DNA from: Ceratothoa steindachneri | Lineage: Eukaryota; Arthropoda; Malacostraca; Isopoda; Cymothoidae | Direction: 5' to 3' | DNA length: 64,000 nt | NCBI GenBank assembly: GCA_963969495.1 | Contig: OZ018322.1 | Location: forward strand, 160,694,048-160,758,047 | Shown here: piece after piece, positions 1 to 12,100 of the stretch | How the letters are laid out: each line of letters opens with the position of its first letter | Numbering within the stretch: position 1 is the stretch's first letter | The notes under the pieces: model-generated | The model's database searches: none | Seen by the model: only the letters and a program-made list of their open reading frames with translations | Told to the model about the DNA's origin: nothing | Position numbers and translations under genes: made by a program

Positions 1-140
1 GAGTAAAGGTTACCCTGAGTAAAGGTTACCCTGAGTTAAGGTTACCCTGAGTTAAGGTTACCCTGAGTTAAGGTTACCCTGAGTTAAGGTTACCCTGAGT
101 TAAGGTTACCCTGAGTTAAGGTTACCCTGAGTTAAGGTTA
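1..140. repeat. 16-bp minisatellite, truncated by the window edge
   Basis: Eight full 16-bp units and one partial unit lie head to tail. The first two units read GAGTAAAGGTTACCCT and the rest GAGTTAAGGTTACCCT. Homogeneity is near perfect, so the array is young or still being homogenised. It starts at base 1, so its true length is unknown. It is not the common arthropod telomere repeat (TTAGG). Confidence 0.95.
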
Positions 141-720
141 TTGTGATTGATTGACTTAGTGTAAGACAACCGGTAGAGTTGTACCCCTTTTGCATTTTTG
201 TGCGGGTTTACCGCGAGTGTTGTGCCTCTCGTGCATCTGTGGTAGGACAACCGTGTGTGGTGTCCTTGTTTTTGTGTGGCTTATACTAGGCCTGTTATTG
301 GTGGTCGTGAGGGCTCTTTTACTTTTGTACGCGTAGGTACATTGTAGTTACGTTACCGGTGAGTGCTTCCCTCTGTGGTTCAACCTTTTTTCTCCGTGGT
401 CTCATAGAGAGGAATATCATACGTGCGTTATTTTTGTTTTCCCTTTTTGTTCTTGTGTCTTCCATAGTCTAAATATTTTTATGTTCTAAAAGGCCATTCC
501 TTAGCTCGACCTATCAAAGTTGTAATTTAGTCTTTGAATATATCGGCATTTTCAAGTCGATCCATTTATCAAACATTTGTAAATAAAGTTTTTTCGTTTT
601 AAGTCGACGCATCTTCTATCCTTGGCTATCAACTTTTGGGTTACAGAATCTGGGCATGTCACCCGACCCTAGTTTGTGACACCTGCATTATCTCAATAAA
701 ATGTTTATCTTTGATTTACC
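141..720. other. Unassigned stretch, possibly LTR-derived
   Basis: No reading frame of note. An AATAAA signal lies near 581, followed by a T-rich stretch and then by a block around 640-690 resembling sequence at an LTR/primer-binding-site junction. No second copy exists in the window to prove an LTR, so this is a weak suggestion only. Confidence 0.2.
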
Positions 721-1410
721 CGAATCTGTGGACCATTAAACACATATTCTTTGATTTTGTCAATTCACATGCGAAAAAATCACAAAAAAAAGTTACTTGA
801 AACGATCTACTCAAGTTTGAAATGCTCTGACAAGTTATTTCACGAGACTCAGTGTGATGTACAGAGGCGGAAATATAATTTTCTTTCTCTCAACAGCTCG
901 CCCATGTAGAAGGTTGCGATTTCTATGCTTTAGGTTAGATCTTGGAGGCTACTTCCTCTTCACCCAATCCTTCATTTGATCACTGCTTTCGCACATGAGC
1001 AGTAAGCAAGAATACATTCAGTACTCACGTTGCTGTGAAAAAAAGAAGAATAAGAGTTTAAGTCAACATCGATGATCTAAGTGTTCGTGAAATTGCACCA
1101 AGAAACTTCTATCTCTCGATGATCTACAAGAAGACTAACGAATTGCCTAACTAGGAGTGCATAATAAAAATTGCCATTGCATAAGATGACACACTTTATT
1201 TTTTTTAATTTTTGCCAATACCAAACTACCTTCCTTCGTTGGATTTCCTCTACGCACTTCCCTAGTATTTAATTCGTTTCAAATTTATAGCACTAATGAT
1301 GATATTTTTTATAATGTTGAATTGAACCTTATGCAACAATTGTTACGAAGCGGCTTCATTTCCTTCCTGGATATCCAGTTTATGTTTCGTCGGAAATGTT
1401 AGTCCATTAA
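721..1410. other. AT-rich DNA, nothing recognised
   Basis: Inspected in all frames. Only short frames and no repeat, RNA gene or transposon signature that I can support. Confidence 0.5.
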
Positions 1411-1434
1411 TATATATATATATATATATATATA
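1411..1434. repeat. (TA)n microsatellite
   Basis: A perfect TA dinucleotide tract of about 24 bp in AT-rich DNA. Confidence 0.95.
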
Positions 1435-1624
1435 TTAATTACAAGTAAAAGACGAATTGGACGCTAATAAGTAAATGAGACAAGAAACCGGAATTTTTTA
1501 AAGGCAAGAGAAAGGGACATTAGAAGAACTCAAAATCAATGAGAGCAGATGGCAGCACAGTGAAGGCGATCATTTTACCGAGAAGAAAGAAATAACGCCA
1601 GGGAAAATTTTTTTGAAAATTCCT

Positions 1625-1690
1625 AGCTGGGACTCGAACTTGGATCTGCTGATTGCAAGTCAGATGCTTCACCGCTAAGCTACCATGCAC
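1625..1690 (-). other. tRNA-like sequence (tRNA-Ala(UGC)-like pseudogene or SINE head)
   Basis: On the minus strand an A-box-like block (TGGTAGCTTAGCGG, complement of 1672-1685) and a B-box-like block (AGTTCGAGTCCC, complement of 1629-1640) are spaced as in a tRNA gene. A short stem encloses a 7-nt loop with TGC at the anticodon position (complement of 1655-1657). The acceptor stem pairs poorly and the T stem is weak, so a working tRNA is unlikely. A tRNA pseudogene or the RNA polymerase III promoter head of a SINE fits better. No second copy was seen here, so the SINE reading is an inference. Confidence 0.5.
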
Positions 1691-2243
1691 AGTAAGTATA
1701 TTTCGCTCAAAGCGTTACCCCATCAAACTCAGTATCATCCTAAGCTAGGAACCTCTAAGGAGTTTTTATACCACATCCTCTTACCTACTCACAATTTAAA
1801 GGCTCATTGTCCATGTCACATACAAAGAGGGAGCAAATACAGGTTCTGCCGGTGATAATACAACCACCACAGTGCTACGCCATTTTTATTTTCTGCCTTT
1901 CAAATAAATTTGAAGACAGAAACAAAGATGCAGAAACATCGTATAGCTGACTATAAATACACATAGTACAGGGTGGTAGTTCTCGCGTTGAGCGTCGCGT
2001 TCCTTCTTTAGCGAAGAGGGATTAATGACACAGGTTTGAATCTAACTCCTCTATTCATTTTCTTATAACTGTTAAAATAGTTTTCCCCTATTTTTATGTT
2101 ACTATATCTACCATTTTCTTTCGGAAGCTTTTATGGTACATTTAATAATAATTTGCTTAGCGTTTTTCCGGGTTGTGTTGCAAGTTTTCATTTCTTTGGG
2201 CCTTTAAAATACATCTATTATATATCACGTGTCATGTGATTTT

Positions 2244-2245
<2 letters not shown>

Positions 2246-2324
<79 letters not shown>
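2246..2324. repeat. (TA)n microsatellite
   Basis: An uninterrupted TA dinucleotide tract of about 79 bp. Confidence 0.97.
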
Positions 2325-2325
<1 letters not shown>

Positions 2326-2950
2326 TGTGATTAGTTTTAAAGCAGCTCTATCCTTAGCAGTTACAGCTCTCTGTGCATCATATCAACACTGATAATTTTG
2401 TCTTTATTTACCAATAGCTAAGACGCAATAAACAAAGTCAGGATCTTTGACAAAGGTTATTGATGAAAGGCTAATTCAACCTCTTTGAGATGCTAACAAA
2501 AAAGATACGAAACAAAATTCTACTTCCCGATCAATCTACCGCGCTCAGAGTAGAATGGTTTTAGGGCTCTTAAATATATTTTGTCTTTTAAGGAACTTAA
2601 CACCACCTGACACTCATCGTCTAGGTGCGAGAGAGAAATGAATTATTAGAGTAGAGACAAGTTTCTGTAAATGATCAACGAGACGGGGGATGTAAAGGTA
2701 GAGCCCCTTTGGGTGTTATTCAACGAAATTATTTATTAAACAAGTTACATTCCTTCAACGAAGCGAGTAACAAGTGACGGTGTTACACGTGATGTCTCCT
2801 CACCTCCGGGAAACAGCCATGTTTACTAGATACATCGCTTCCGATTAAAGCCAAGTTAAACAACAACATTGTGGTAAGTTCCATGGCAAAGTCCCAAATA
2901 CGGTCGACTCTACGGCGACTACCATAAGCAAAGGATATCAAAAATACAGA
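2325..2950. other. AT-rich DNA, nothing recognised
   Basis: No credible coding frame or transposon signature in either strand. Confidence 0.5.
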
Positions 2951-2954
2951 TTGG

Positions 2955-3165
2955 TTGTAAAAACCTCAACGTAGAGTGCAAATCGATGCTAAACACCCTA
3001 CCTAAAGTGAAGATAGGTAATAAAACCACTCAATAAGAGGAGATCGATAATAAACCATCCATAACGGAGGATGGGATGTAAGAGTTTAAAATAGATTAAA
3101 GGTGTGCTAAATCCTCTATGAAGAGTGGTTGATGGTAAACTCCTCCCGGCACTGTAGATCAGTGA
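2955..3165. repeat. Degenerate tandem repeat, unit about 30 bp
   Basis: Roughly seven imperfect units follow each other, each with a core like GAT-GRT-RRTAAA followed by a C-rich segment and a purine-rich GAGG or GAAG block. Units differ at many sites, so the array is old. Unit boundaries are my reading by eye. Confidence 0.45.
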
Positions 3166-3169
3166 GAGC

Positions 3170-4200
3170 CACTTCACAAAAGTGAAGCTCTGTGATTGTA
3201 TCTCGGTTAGAACTAAAATTATTAATAAAACGTCTGCCTTGAGGATATTTTGGTGGGCCTTTTGAGCTACATTAAGGGTTCTTTTATCGATTGAAATAAT
3301 GACCTAGTATATTATAATTATTAATTTCGCTTCTTTTCATCTTTATTTGCGGAGGCTCACCAGTGCTTTAATTAATTACACCATGGAGTTATGAATGACA
3401 CTCAATGCCAAGCTCTTGGTAAAATTTTATAGCCTAAAGAAGACCTACACATACTAGATAAGAGAAGTTTCGATTGTAAAACCCTTAGCCGAATTCCGTA
3501 GACGGAAATAGGAAGAAATAGCATGAGTTAAACTCAGCGCTCCGCTGTAGATTGCTTGGAATTTCCTACACTTGCTAGGAGCCTAACCCAAAGCGTAAAG
3601 AATACGCCTGTTTCTCAGGATTATTTAATTCCAGTATCTTATTAATAATCTATACTTGGGTTAATCTTAAAGATCTACAATTGGCAAAGGCCATGATTAA
3701 ATGCTGTTCAATTTTTCCCTAGAGATTGTTCATGATTCAACTCCATTTGCATAGTCGTGCACATTATGGCTAGGATGAACTCTTTGCTTAGATACAAGGA
3801 CGATATCTTTTCAAGGAGTTTTCTTGCGCAAACAAAGGGGGAACTTTTTATGAGGACAGATATTTTCCTTAGTTCTATTTACTCTATTTTATTGGGCTAT
3901 TAAAATCTATGAAATTTAATTAAAGAAATGAAAATATATCTTAGTCATCGGCACCAATATTTCAATTATCATTTGTGTTTTGTGTTGCTTCATCATCTTT
4001 GCCCCACAAAACTCAGATGATTAGGCTTATTAAGATATTTTTTCATAAGCCACACTGATTTGTCAATTACTTAACATGCTGTAATGTCGGAACGGAAGAA
4101 AAGCTCTTTGGAACTAACGTGTGGGGTAAATATCAAACAAGTTCTGCTGACAAAATGTCGCGTGCTTCAGTTAATCTAATTTTGCCCTTATGACCCACAA
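3170..4200. other. AT-rich DNA, nothing recognised
   Basis: Only short frames with many stops; no motif, hairpin or repeat that I can support. Confidence 0.5.
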
Positions 4201-4204
4201 AACT

Positions 4205-4452
4205 TCCATTAATATCCTAACTAAACTTAGGAAGCCCTTGACAATTATATAATTCTAAATAGAATGTAAAACAACATAAGAGATTTAAATTTCGTTGAAA
4301 TCGACCGAAAGATATAAAGTTATTGCCAAATAATTCCCCAGCTAATCCTGGAAGACCTTGGAAATTGTCATTCGGCAGAAAATGTAAAACGACATAAGAT
4401 TTTCAAATACCGTTAGAATCGGCCGAATATTTACAATGTTATTGCGACAACT
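4205..4452. repeat. Two-copy diverged tandem repeat, unit about 120 bp
   Basis: The block at about 4210-4330 and the block at about 4336-4452 share an ordered series of words: a CTAA..GGAAG start, TTGACAATT or TTGGAAATT, AATGTAAAAC-ACATAAGA, a GTT-GAATCG-CCGAA core and a TTATTGC end. They are clearly related but diverged, as in an old local duplication or a tandem MITE or SINE fragment. Confidence 0.55.
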
Positions 4453-4460
4453 AATAAATC

Positions 4461-6005
4461 AAAACGGGGACTAGACTCGCACTCGCCTAAAAACCAAAAT
4501 ATCAAGGTGCGAATCGGCTTTGATACCATGAGTGAATACTCAAATAAATGATTCAGTAGACCCCTTATTATTATTTTTAGCAGTATTATAATTATTATCT
4601 CTAATATTATTCTCAAGTTTTTGATAGGCTTGCTCCAAAATATAGTGGAGATTGTCATGTAGAGACGCAAAAAGTCCAGAGCTCAGTCCTCAAAGAATAA
4701 CATATTTATATCAGAGGAAAGTCAAATGTCCTGAACCTACCCAAATTCCCAAACTATTCTAAAACTCCTTCCTGAATATTTTGAATGATCAGATGAGAGA
4801 TGCTACAAATTAAAATACAGGTATGTTTGTATGAGAGCGTTTCCTAAATAACAATAACCAATTCCAGAAGATATTAAGTATTTAAATATTATTATCGCTT
4901 TTGGAAAGGAACCCACACGAAAGCAGGGTGCGAGAAAACTTATTTGATAGCTTTCAAATTACCACAACACGAGAAAATTTATCAGATGTAGTGGAAAAGC
5001 ATCCTTTACTTGAGCTTCTCTCGACTTCAAAGGTGAAGAACGGTCGAAGACCGTGCAGAGGACCGAACTCAAATAAGCATCCGAGAATCGGTAAAAATTC
5101 AAAATATTAATTAAAATCGGCTTTTGTTTATGATGGGGACACGCATGAGTTGAACCAGGAGGTCTTCTAATCTGAGGAGTGGCGCTGACACTCTTTGAAA
5201 ATTGACTATTAAATTAATAGGTTTAGCTGTGTTTGCGAGAAAATGCAGCTCTATTTGCAGTGATTTTCCAAAGCATTTGATTAATATTTACTCAAATCTA
5301 GAGTTAAAAACGCATTGCAAACATATAGTAATTTATATATTATAATGAATGCGAAGTAAAAGGTAATCATTTATAGATCGAACAAGCGATATAACTTGAA
5401 GGAGCATTCGATTAACTCTCTATTAACGTGTCAAGTACATTTTGGAGTATTTGTGGGAAAAAGAGGATCATTGGCCACATCCATTATAACAGAGTGGAAA
5501 AGGATCGGCAATAGATCAGATATAAACGGTTTAAATTTAACCTACATGAAATCTATAAGTAGACAATGTATGTAATTTTGGAGAAAGTTTTTTATGAAAT
5601 TTCCAAATTGTTTTCACTTAGAAAAATTTTCAGTCATAAATTCCTACTTATCTGGACTTTAAAAAAAAAAAAATTCTGATTCATTAAAAAATAGTTATTT
5701 TTTCTTGAGTTTGGGTAGTAGTTCCAAAATGTACCAATGGTCCAATCTACCTTGAAAACTTTTGGACCCCAGAAATTTGTTTTACTATGAAAGAGCTTGG
5801 TATTAAAACAAGTCAAAATGGGTATATACGTATAATATTCCTATTCCTGAAATGTAAAAAGATTTTCTTCATAATTTATTTTCTCTAAATAAATCTATTT
5901 TCTTATAATAACTATGCCAATATGTTCTGAAAACCTAATGATTCTCACCCATAAATACAACATGAAAAGACGCATTTACAACTATCTAAGGTTGTCATTA
6001 ACTAT
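4461..6005. other. AT-rich DNA, nothing recognised
   Basis: Small frames occur (for example 4901-5110 plus strand and 5634-5816 minus strand), but they have low-complexity composition and no recognisable domain. I see no gene or transposon here. Confidence 0.45.
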
Positions 6006-6009
6006 GAAG

Positions 6010-6260
6010 GTCAGAAGAGCAATTTGTGCTCTTTGTTTAGGCACAGGATAACATATGACACAATATATGTTGTTCCTGCCCTTTCACTTAGGAAGTTTGC
6101 CTCCAGGCCTTGTGCGATTTTCCATAACCATAGGCCAATGGCTAACTCTATCTTTTATGATTTGGGGAACAGAAATCTGCTTTGTTCCATGTGATTTCTG
6201 CTTCTTGGCAACATGTTCCGTTCTAAGACTTATAAAGCGTGGTTTTCTTAAATTAGGTCC
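6010..6260 (-). pseudogene. piggyBac transposase remnant, C-terminal piece
   Basis: Conceptual minus-strand translation reads through a basic linker, then VSHWPMVMENRTRPGG and, past one stop, a CVIC motif. This matches the C-terminal end of piggyBac transposases, where a [V/N]HWP motif precedes a cysteine-rich cross-brace domain. It is collinear with the pieces at 13006-14233 and 15165-15240 and was separated from them by the LINE insertion whose TSD is at 6246-6260. Internal stops make it non-functional. Identification is by motif recognition. Confidence 0.65.
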
Positions 6261-6629
6261 CCATAAGGGGCGCGGCGATTTGCCATCCTGGCCGCCGTGC
6301 TGAGAGGACTCAGCGCCCCATCCGGCCCCAGCTTAGCCTCTCTTCCTTCCTTCAAAACGCTTGTTTTCTCTCTTTTCACATAACCTCTCGCACAACTTTC
6401 ACTGGTCAGCCTCTAAATTCACAGGGTAGATGCTGACCTTCTTCTCAAGCCAACCGTCCCGGATCGGGACTGAGGGGGGAGAGGACAATGTTCCCTAACC
6501 CCTGAGCTCCGGTTCGGGATGGGGGTTTTTTAACAACCTACTTTATCCCCACCCATACCTTCCTCACATCCCTTTTCCTCTCCTCTTCACATTCTATCAA
6601 TTTCACGCCGTGTCCAAGGTGGAACCGCC

Positions 6630-6743
6630 ATGACGATGGACTGCCAGGCCACCAGGCGGGAGGGGTGGTCCCAAATGGCGGCACCTGGCTCTGCCAGGCC
6701 TGTAAGCACCTCTTGCAGTGCAAACTACTGCAAGAGTTGGTGA
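6630..6743 (+). CDS. Short upstream ORF in LINE copy A 5' UTR
   Basis: A 37-residue frame beginning MTMDCQATRREGWSQ lies just upstream of ORF1. Related frames sit at the same place in the other three long copies, so it is a family trait. It contains the hairpin at 6708-6741. Whether it is translated is unknown; it may only be tolerated sequence around the hairpin. Confidence 0.35.
   Translation: MTMDCQATRREGWSQMAAPGSARPVSTSCSANYCKSW
6708..6741 (+). promoter_or_regulatory. 5' UTR hairpin of LINE copy A
   Basis: Left arm CTCTTGCAGT pairs with right arm ACTGCAAGAG around a 7-nt loop, about 40 bp before the ORF1 start. The other long copies carry C and G at the position where this copy carries T and A, so pairing is kept by a compensatory change. 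Likely an RNA structure acting in translation or packaging (inference). Confidence 0.6.
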
Positions 6744-6777
6744 GCGATTGCGTCCCGTAAAAAAAAAGAGGGTCACC

Positions 6778-9145
6778 ATGCCCAATGATGCAAAAAATAA
6801 ACATCTCCCCTTAATTCCCCCTAAAACAACGGAGCCGCCCTCGTGAAGCTCCACAGAAAAGATGGAGGTCCCTCCCCTGTGCTTGCGCAGGGGACCCTCC
6901 ATACTTTTTTAACCGGAGAGGAGGCTGAATCCTCTCCTACGCCTACGGGTGTAGGCGACTCCCCCTCACCCCCTTCTCAGGAGTTGCTTTCGGGCACCTC
7001 CCTATCCCCAGCGGCAGTCCTTCCTTTGCTTTCTAAGGAGACTGCCAAGAAAGCCAGCAGGCATCCCATTGCAGACCGCCCCTCGTGCAAGCGGCTAAGG
7101 CGGGCAAACCCCCTTAGGGGGGGAGGGAAGCTAGCCCCCTTCGGTCGCTTCTCTCAAAAGACCTGCTGGCAAGAATATTAAACCTTGCCGGGGTCAAGGC
7201 CTGTGCCTCCCCACTAAAGACTTATGACGCTGCCAAGGGGACCTGCGATGTCCTGGAAGGGGATGGCCAACTGGAGGCCCCTCCTGTGATGGACATGGTC
7301 CTTAAGGAAAACCAGCCTCAGACGGTAGGGCCTCACATGGGGGGGAATCCGGGCTCGGCGCCAAGCACCGAAACCGAATCGACCCCTATGCAAGGTACTC
7401 CTCAAACGGCTGGGGCCTCCGAGGCAGCACAAGGAGGGGAGGGATCTTCTCTGGATGATGCCCCTGCAACCACCAAGACCTTCTCCATTTCGGAGAAGGA
7501 CCTGGCTTAGGCCGGTAAATCTGGCCTGGTGGCTTCTACCGGCGAAGGTGAGAAGCGGGTTTATTCCCCGCCCTCCTCTCCAAAAAAGAAAAGGACGAAA
7601 AAGACCAAAAAGACGAAGAAGACTCGGGGTTCCTCTTCATCGTCGAGGCTACGGCGATGGATACGACTGATGCCACTTTGGCAAGCGACCAAGCCAAGAT
7701 TGGCACATCCGGCCCCTCTGCCCCCCGTGTACTGAGCTCCTGACCATGACAAAGACCAAAAGTGCACAGGGCGGAGCCTCGATGACATCGGGGCCCCTCA
7801 TTCAGAGGTTACCTGGCGTTTTCGAGCCCGCTGGCTTCAAACGCTTTCTCGTTATTCGCTCCACTGATGGCACCATGTTGTCCAAGGGCAACATGATCCA
7901 TCAGAGAAGAGGATTAGCTATTGCAATTGGTAGAGAGCCGAAGGTAGCCCGTTTCTTGGACGATAGCCTTCTGACGAATGCGGCGAATCCCGCCGAGGCG
8001 GCCTAAGATAAGTGCTCTTCGGACACTTAATGGCACCCCGGTGAATGTGACGCCGCACTCTACCATGAACTTTGTGAAAGAAGTAGTTTATGCGAGGGAA
8101 CCCGTTGACTACTTCATTGAGGACAACACCCTAGAGCTGGCCGACCAAGAGAGGGTCAAGGTCGAACGTGTGATGAGAAAACAGGGAGGGGCCTCGAGAC
8201 CCACTCCTACACTTTTCGTCACGTTCGAGTGTGAAAAGCTCCCTGAGTCGGTGCGTCTCGGGTGGTACCGCTACCGCGTGAAGGCATTCGTGCTACTGCC
8301 GCAGGGGTGCTATTATTGTCACCGCTTCGGCCATACAAATCGCTCATGTAGACGTGCAAATTCGGGGTCACCCAAAGTCTGTGTAGATTGCTCTAAGGTC
8401 GCACACGATAAGTCCAAATCGTGTGTGGCCAAGTCTATCAATTGCGGAGAGCCGCACCCTGCTTCTTCGAAGCAATGTGGTGCATATCTCCTTGAGAAAG
8501 AAATCCTGGCCGTTCAGGCCCAGGATTGACTCTCATTCCGCGAGGTAAGAGACTTGGTCCTGGCGCGCCCGGCTCTGCCTGGGACGTCATATGCCTCAGT
8601 AGTTCGAGAGGTACCCTCTGCTCATGGCCCATCCAGCCCAACTAGCACGGTTGTTTACACGCCCATTCGGAGCCCTTCTGCGGGCTCTACCCAACCCGGG
8701 CGCTCCCTTGGTAAAGCTGGAGGCAAAAAGGGTTCATACCCTGACCCGGCTAAAACCAGGGCTTCCCCCACCTTCCCACAGCGTGACCGTTTCCTGTAAG
8801 GCAAAACGGGAGGCAACACCCCTGAAGATGGTCGCTAGGCCATCTTCCGGGGTTCCTAAAGCTGTTCCCCGAAAGAAGACCAGAAACGGAGGAGCTTCGG
8901 CACCTTCGCCCATGCCCCGAGATGAAGCGAGTGGCTTGGAGACAGTGGTTCCTCGAAAAAAAGCCCCCCCGCCCCTGAAGCCGCAACGCCCGCCTAAAGT
9001 TTTGAGGTGAAGGGAGGAAAAGAGTCGCATGGCGCCCTTAACCTCCTCCAATAATTCCTCAAAGGCGACAGCGCCTTCAGCGCTTTTTCCGGCCAACAGC
9101 GCCCGGGGTTCTGCCCCCGGGAAGCGTACGGCTATTCCAAGCTAG
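6778..9145 (+). pseudogene. LINE copy A ORF1 (gag-like zinc-knuckle protein), broken
   Basis: Homologous along its length to ORF1 of the copies at 27278 and 34570. The conserved central domain (7746-8529) leads into zinc knuckles beginning CYYCHRFGHTNRSC and a third knuckle near 8450. The protein would bind element RNA to form the retrotransposition particle. Broken by frameshifts around 7180-7500, stops near 7508 and 8004, a TGA at 8527, and a deletion of about 48 bp just before the stop compared with the sister copies. The start is chosen by homology to the TCACCATGCCC context of the other copies. Confidence 0.85.
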
Positions 9146-12100
9146 GCCTGGAGGGCATATTCCTTCAATTAAATTGCCGTGTACTCCGGGCCAACTGGGA
9201 CGAGTTGTGGAGGCTCGTCTCATCCCGCTCCCCATTAGCTTTTGTTTTGCAGGAGACCATGCTAGGCGCGAGCCCCCTACCCACCCTTTCGGGTTATAAG
9301 GGTCTTGTGACCCCACCACCGCGGGATGGATATGCTTGGGGATGCGTGGTTTACACCCGGCATGATGTCTTCGTTCTTCCATGCTCTTTAGATACCTCCT
9401 TTCAGGCAGTGGCTGTGCAGCTGCACCTGGATAGGAGGTATACTCTGATTGCTGCGTACATTCCACCGTCAGCTGACTTTGACATGGGGGACTTCCGCCG
9501 CATCGTCGCACGGTTGCCGAGGCCCTATCTCTTGCTTGGAGATCTGAACGGCAGGCATCCTCTCTGGGAAGATTACTCCATAAATCCCAGGGAAAAAGTC
9601 CTTGCCGATCTGATCGAAGAGCTTGAGATGGGTGTCCTAAACGTCGATGAGTTTACGCATCACTGTCCGAGAACTGCTTCATTTTCTTGCCTTGATCTAT
9701 CTTTGTGCTCCTCGGATGCACAGCCTGGTTTTGATTTCGAGGTGGTCGATGACCTCCATGGTAGTGATCACTTTCCCATTCAAATATCATTTTCAGGGCA
9801 ACTGCCGCCTGAGAGACCACCTCAGTGGTGCTTGGCGCGGGCGCGGTGGCCTGCATTGCAGGAAATAACTTAATTCTCTATCTCAGTCCAAGAGTTTAGG
9901 TCGGTAGATGAGGCCATTGAGTTCTTCTCCGGCAACCTCATCGCCGTGGGCCTGACTACTATTCCTAGGACGTCTGGCCGTTTTGCACACCTACCACTCC
10001 CATGGTGGTCGGCCGAGTGTGAGACGGCCCTCAAACAGAAGCGTTATGCCTACATGCGCTATAAGCGCCGCCCGAACGATTTCTCTGTTGCTGAATTTCG
10101 TCGGGCTAGGGCTAGGTTCCGGTATATTTCGAAGCACGCCCGCAGCTCTTCTTGGCGGGCTTACGTGTCTTCACTTAACGGGAAGACCCCTTGAGCTGAG
10201 GTGTGGAAGCAAGTCAAAAGGATTCAGGGCAAGTTTTCGCAGGACCCCCCTCCCGTTCTTTAGGAGAATGGGACCGCAATCTTGGACCCCGCGTCTGTGG
10301 CGGAATCTTTAGCGCCCATTTTTTCCACATTATCTTGCCGTGATGCTGCTCCGCCAGCATTCAATGTACGTTGTCATGTCGCAGAAGGCCGTCGGCTGGA
10401 CTTTACCTCCAGAGGCGAATAACCCTTCAACGACAAGTTTACTGTGAATGAGTTGCGTTCCGCTCTCGCTTTGTGCGCGGACACCGCCCATGTTCCGGAC
10501 GATGTCCCGTACGCCATGCTTTGACGCCTGGGTGAGCGAGGCATGGCCATTCTGTTAGATTTGTTCAACAGGATCTAAGTGGATGGTCTTCTCCCAGACT
10601 CCTGGCTAATCGCTACTTTGCTCGCCTTTCGCAAGCCGGGGAGAGATCACTCTACTCCGACCGGTTTCCGCCCAATCTCTCTAAACTCTTGCGTGTGCAA
10701 GTTGATGGAGAAATTGGTAAATGTTAAATTAGCCTATTTCCTCGACAGCGGAGGCCATCTGTCTTCTGCACAGTGCGGCTTCCGTAAGTTCCACTCCATG
10801 TCGGATGCTCTGCTCCGACTGGAAAATGCAGTCTGCGAGGCTTTCCTTCGTAGACAGCACTACGCCACGGTGTTTTTTGATCTGGAGAAGGCCTATGATA
10901 CCGCATGGCGATACGGTATCATGGAGACTCTCCACAGGATGGGGGCGAGGGGACGCCTCCCAATGTTTATATCTGAATTTTTGCGAAATCGTCAATTTTG
11001 CGTACGGGTGGGGGAGCCCTCTGGAGCCTAAAGTAGCAGAAAGAGGGTGCTGCCGGAAGATGTTCTCGCTACGCTCTACGCGACGACCTATGATCTCTTT
11101 TTGCGCGGCCAGATGCCAACTCTGGAGCGTCGACAACAACAGGCATTGAACCGCGTCTCTCCCTATGCCGAAGCGCACAGGTTTCGGTTTTCTTTGTCCT
11201 AACCTAAGGTGGTGCACTTCTGCCGCCATCCACGGCTTCACCCTGACCCAGATTTGTTTCTTAATGGGGTGTGCCTGGATGTGGTTGAGTCGAACCGATT
11301 CCTTGATCTTGTATTCGACCGATGCCTCATCTGGGAGGCTCATATTCGCAGCCTTAGGGTCTCTTGTACCCGCGCCATGGACATTTTTCGTTCCGTGACG
11401 TTGAGCGCTTCTGGCGCTGATAGGGCTACTGCCTTACTTTTTTATCGATCCTTTGTTCACTCGAAGCTCGAATACCGATGCGAGTTTTATGCATCCGCAG
11501 CCGAGCGTTTATTGCGGAAGTCGGATTCGATCCACCACACCGGCCTTCGCCTTGTGACCGGTGCCTTCCGCACTTCCTCCATTGAGAGCCTGTTGGTTGA
11601 TGCTGGGGAGATGCCACTCGCTCTGCACCGCGTGCAGTGCATCACTCGACTGTACGCGCGAGTCCAGCGCCTCCCTCAGTTGCCAACAGCTTTTACTGCA
11701 TCCGCAGCTGATCTCAATGGTGCCTATGCCGCCGAGAGACGCCAGTCATACCCTAAGCCCTTTGGGTTTAGGGCCAGGAAGCTCCTTCGAGAAGTAGGTA
11801 TAGCTTTCGGGCCGGTGGCACCCCTGGTTCTGCCCAGGAGGCCACCCTGGAGGGTACCACATTTGGCTATTTTTCGCCACGCCTTTGCTTCCAAAGCTTG
11901 TACTGCGCCGGGAGTATTGCGTTCGACCTTTTTGGAGCACACAAGGGGTCACGCTGGTACCGTGCCAGTGTATACGGATGGCTCCAAGTCCCAAGAGGGC
12001 GTCGGCTTCCACGCTGTATCCCCTCTGTTGGAAGTCAGCGGGGTTCTACCAGGCGCTGCGTCTGTCTTCACGGCCGAGCAGGTGGCAATACACCACTCAG

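Noticed and set aside
1..140. Telomeric repeat
   Set aside because: The unit is 16 bp and lacks the TTAGG pattern; the resemblance of GGTTACCC to telomere-like words is superficial.
1976..2046. Second tRNA-like sequence on the plus strand
   Set aside because: A B-box-like GGTTTGAATC is present, but there is no convincing A box or cloverleaf.
4901..5110. 69-residue plus-strand frame as a small gene
   Set aside because: No recognisable motif, atypical composition, no context; chance length in AT-rich DNA.
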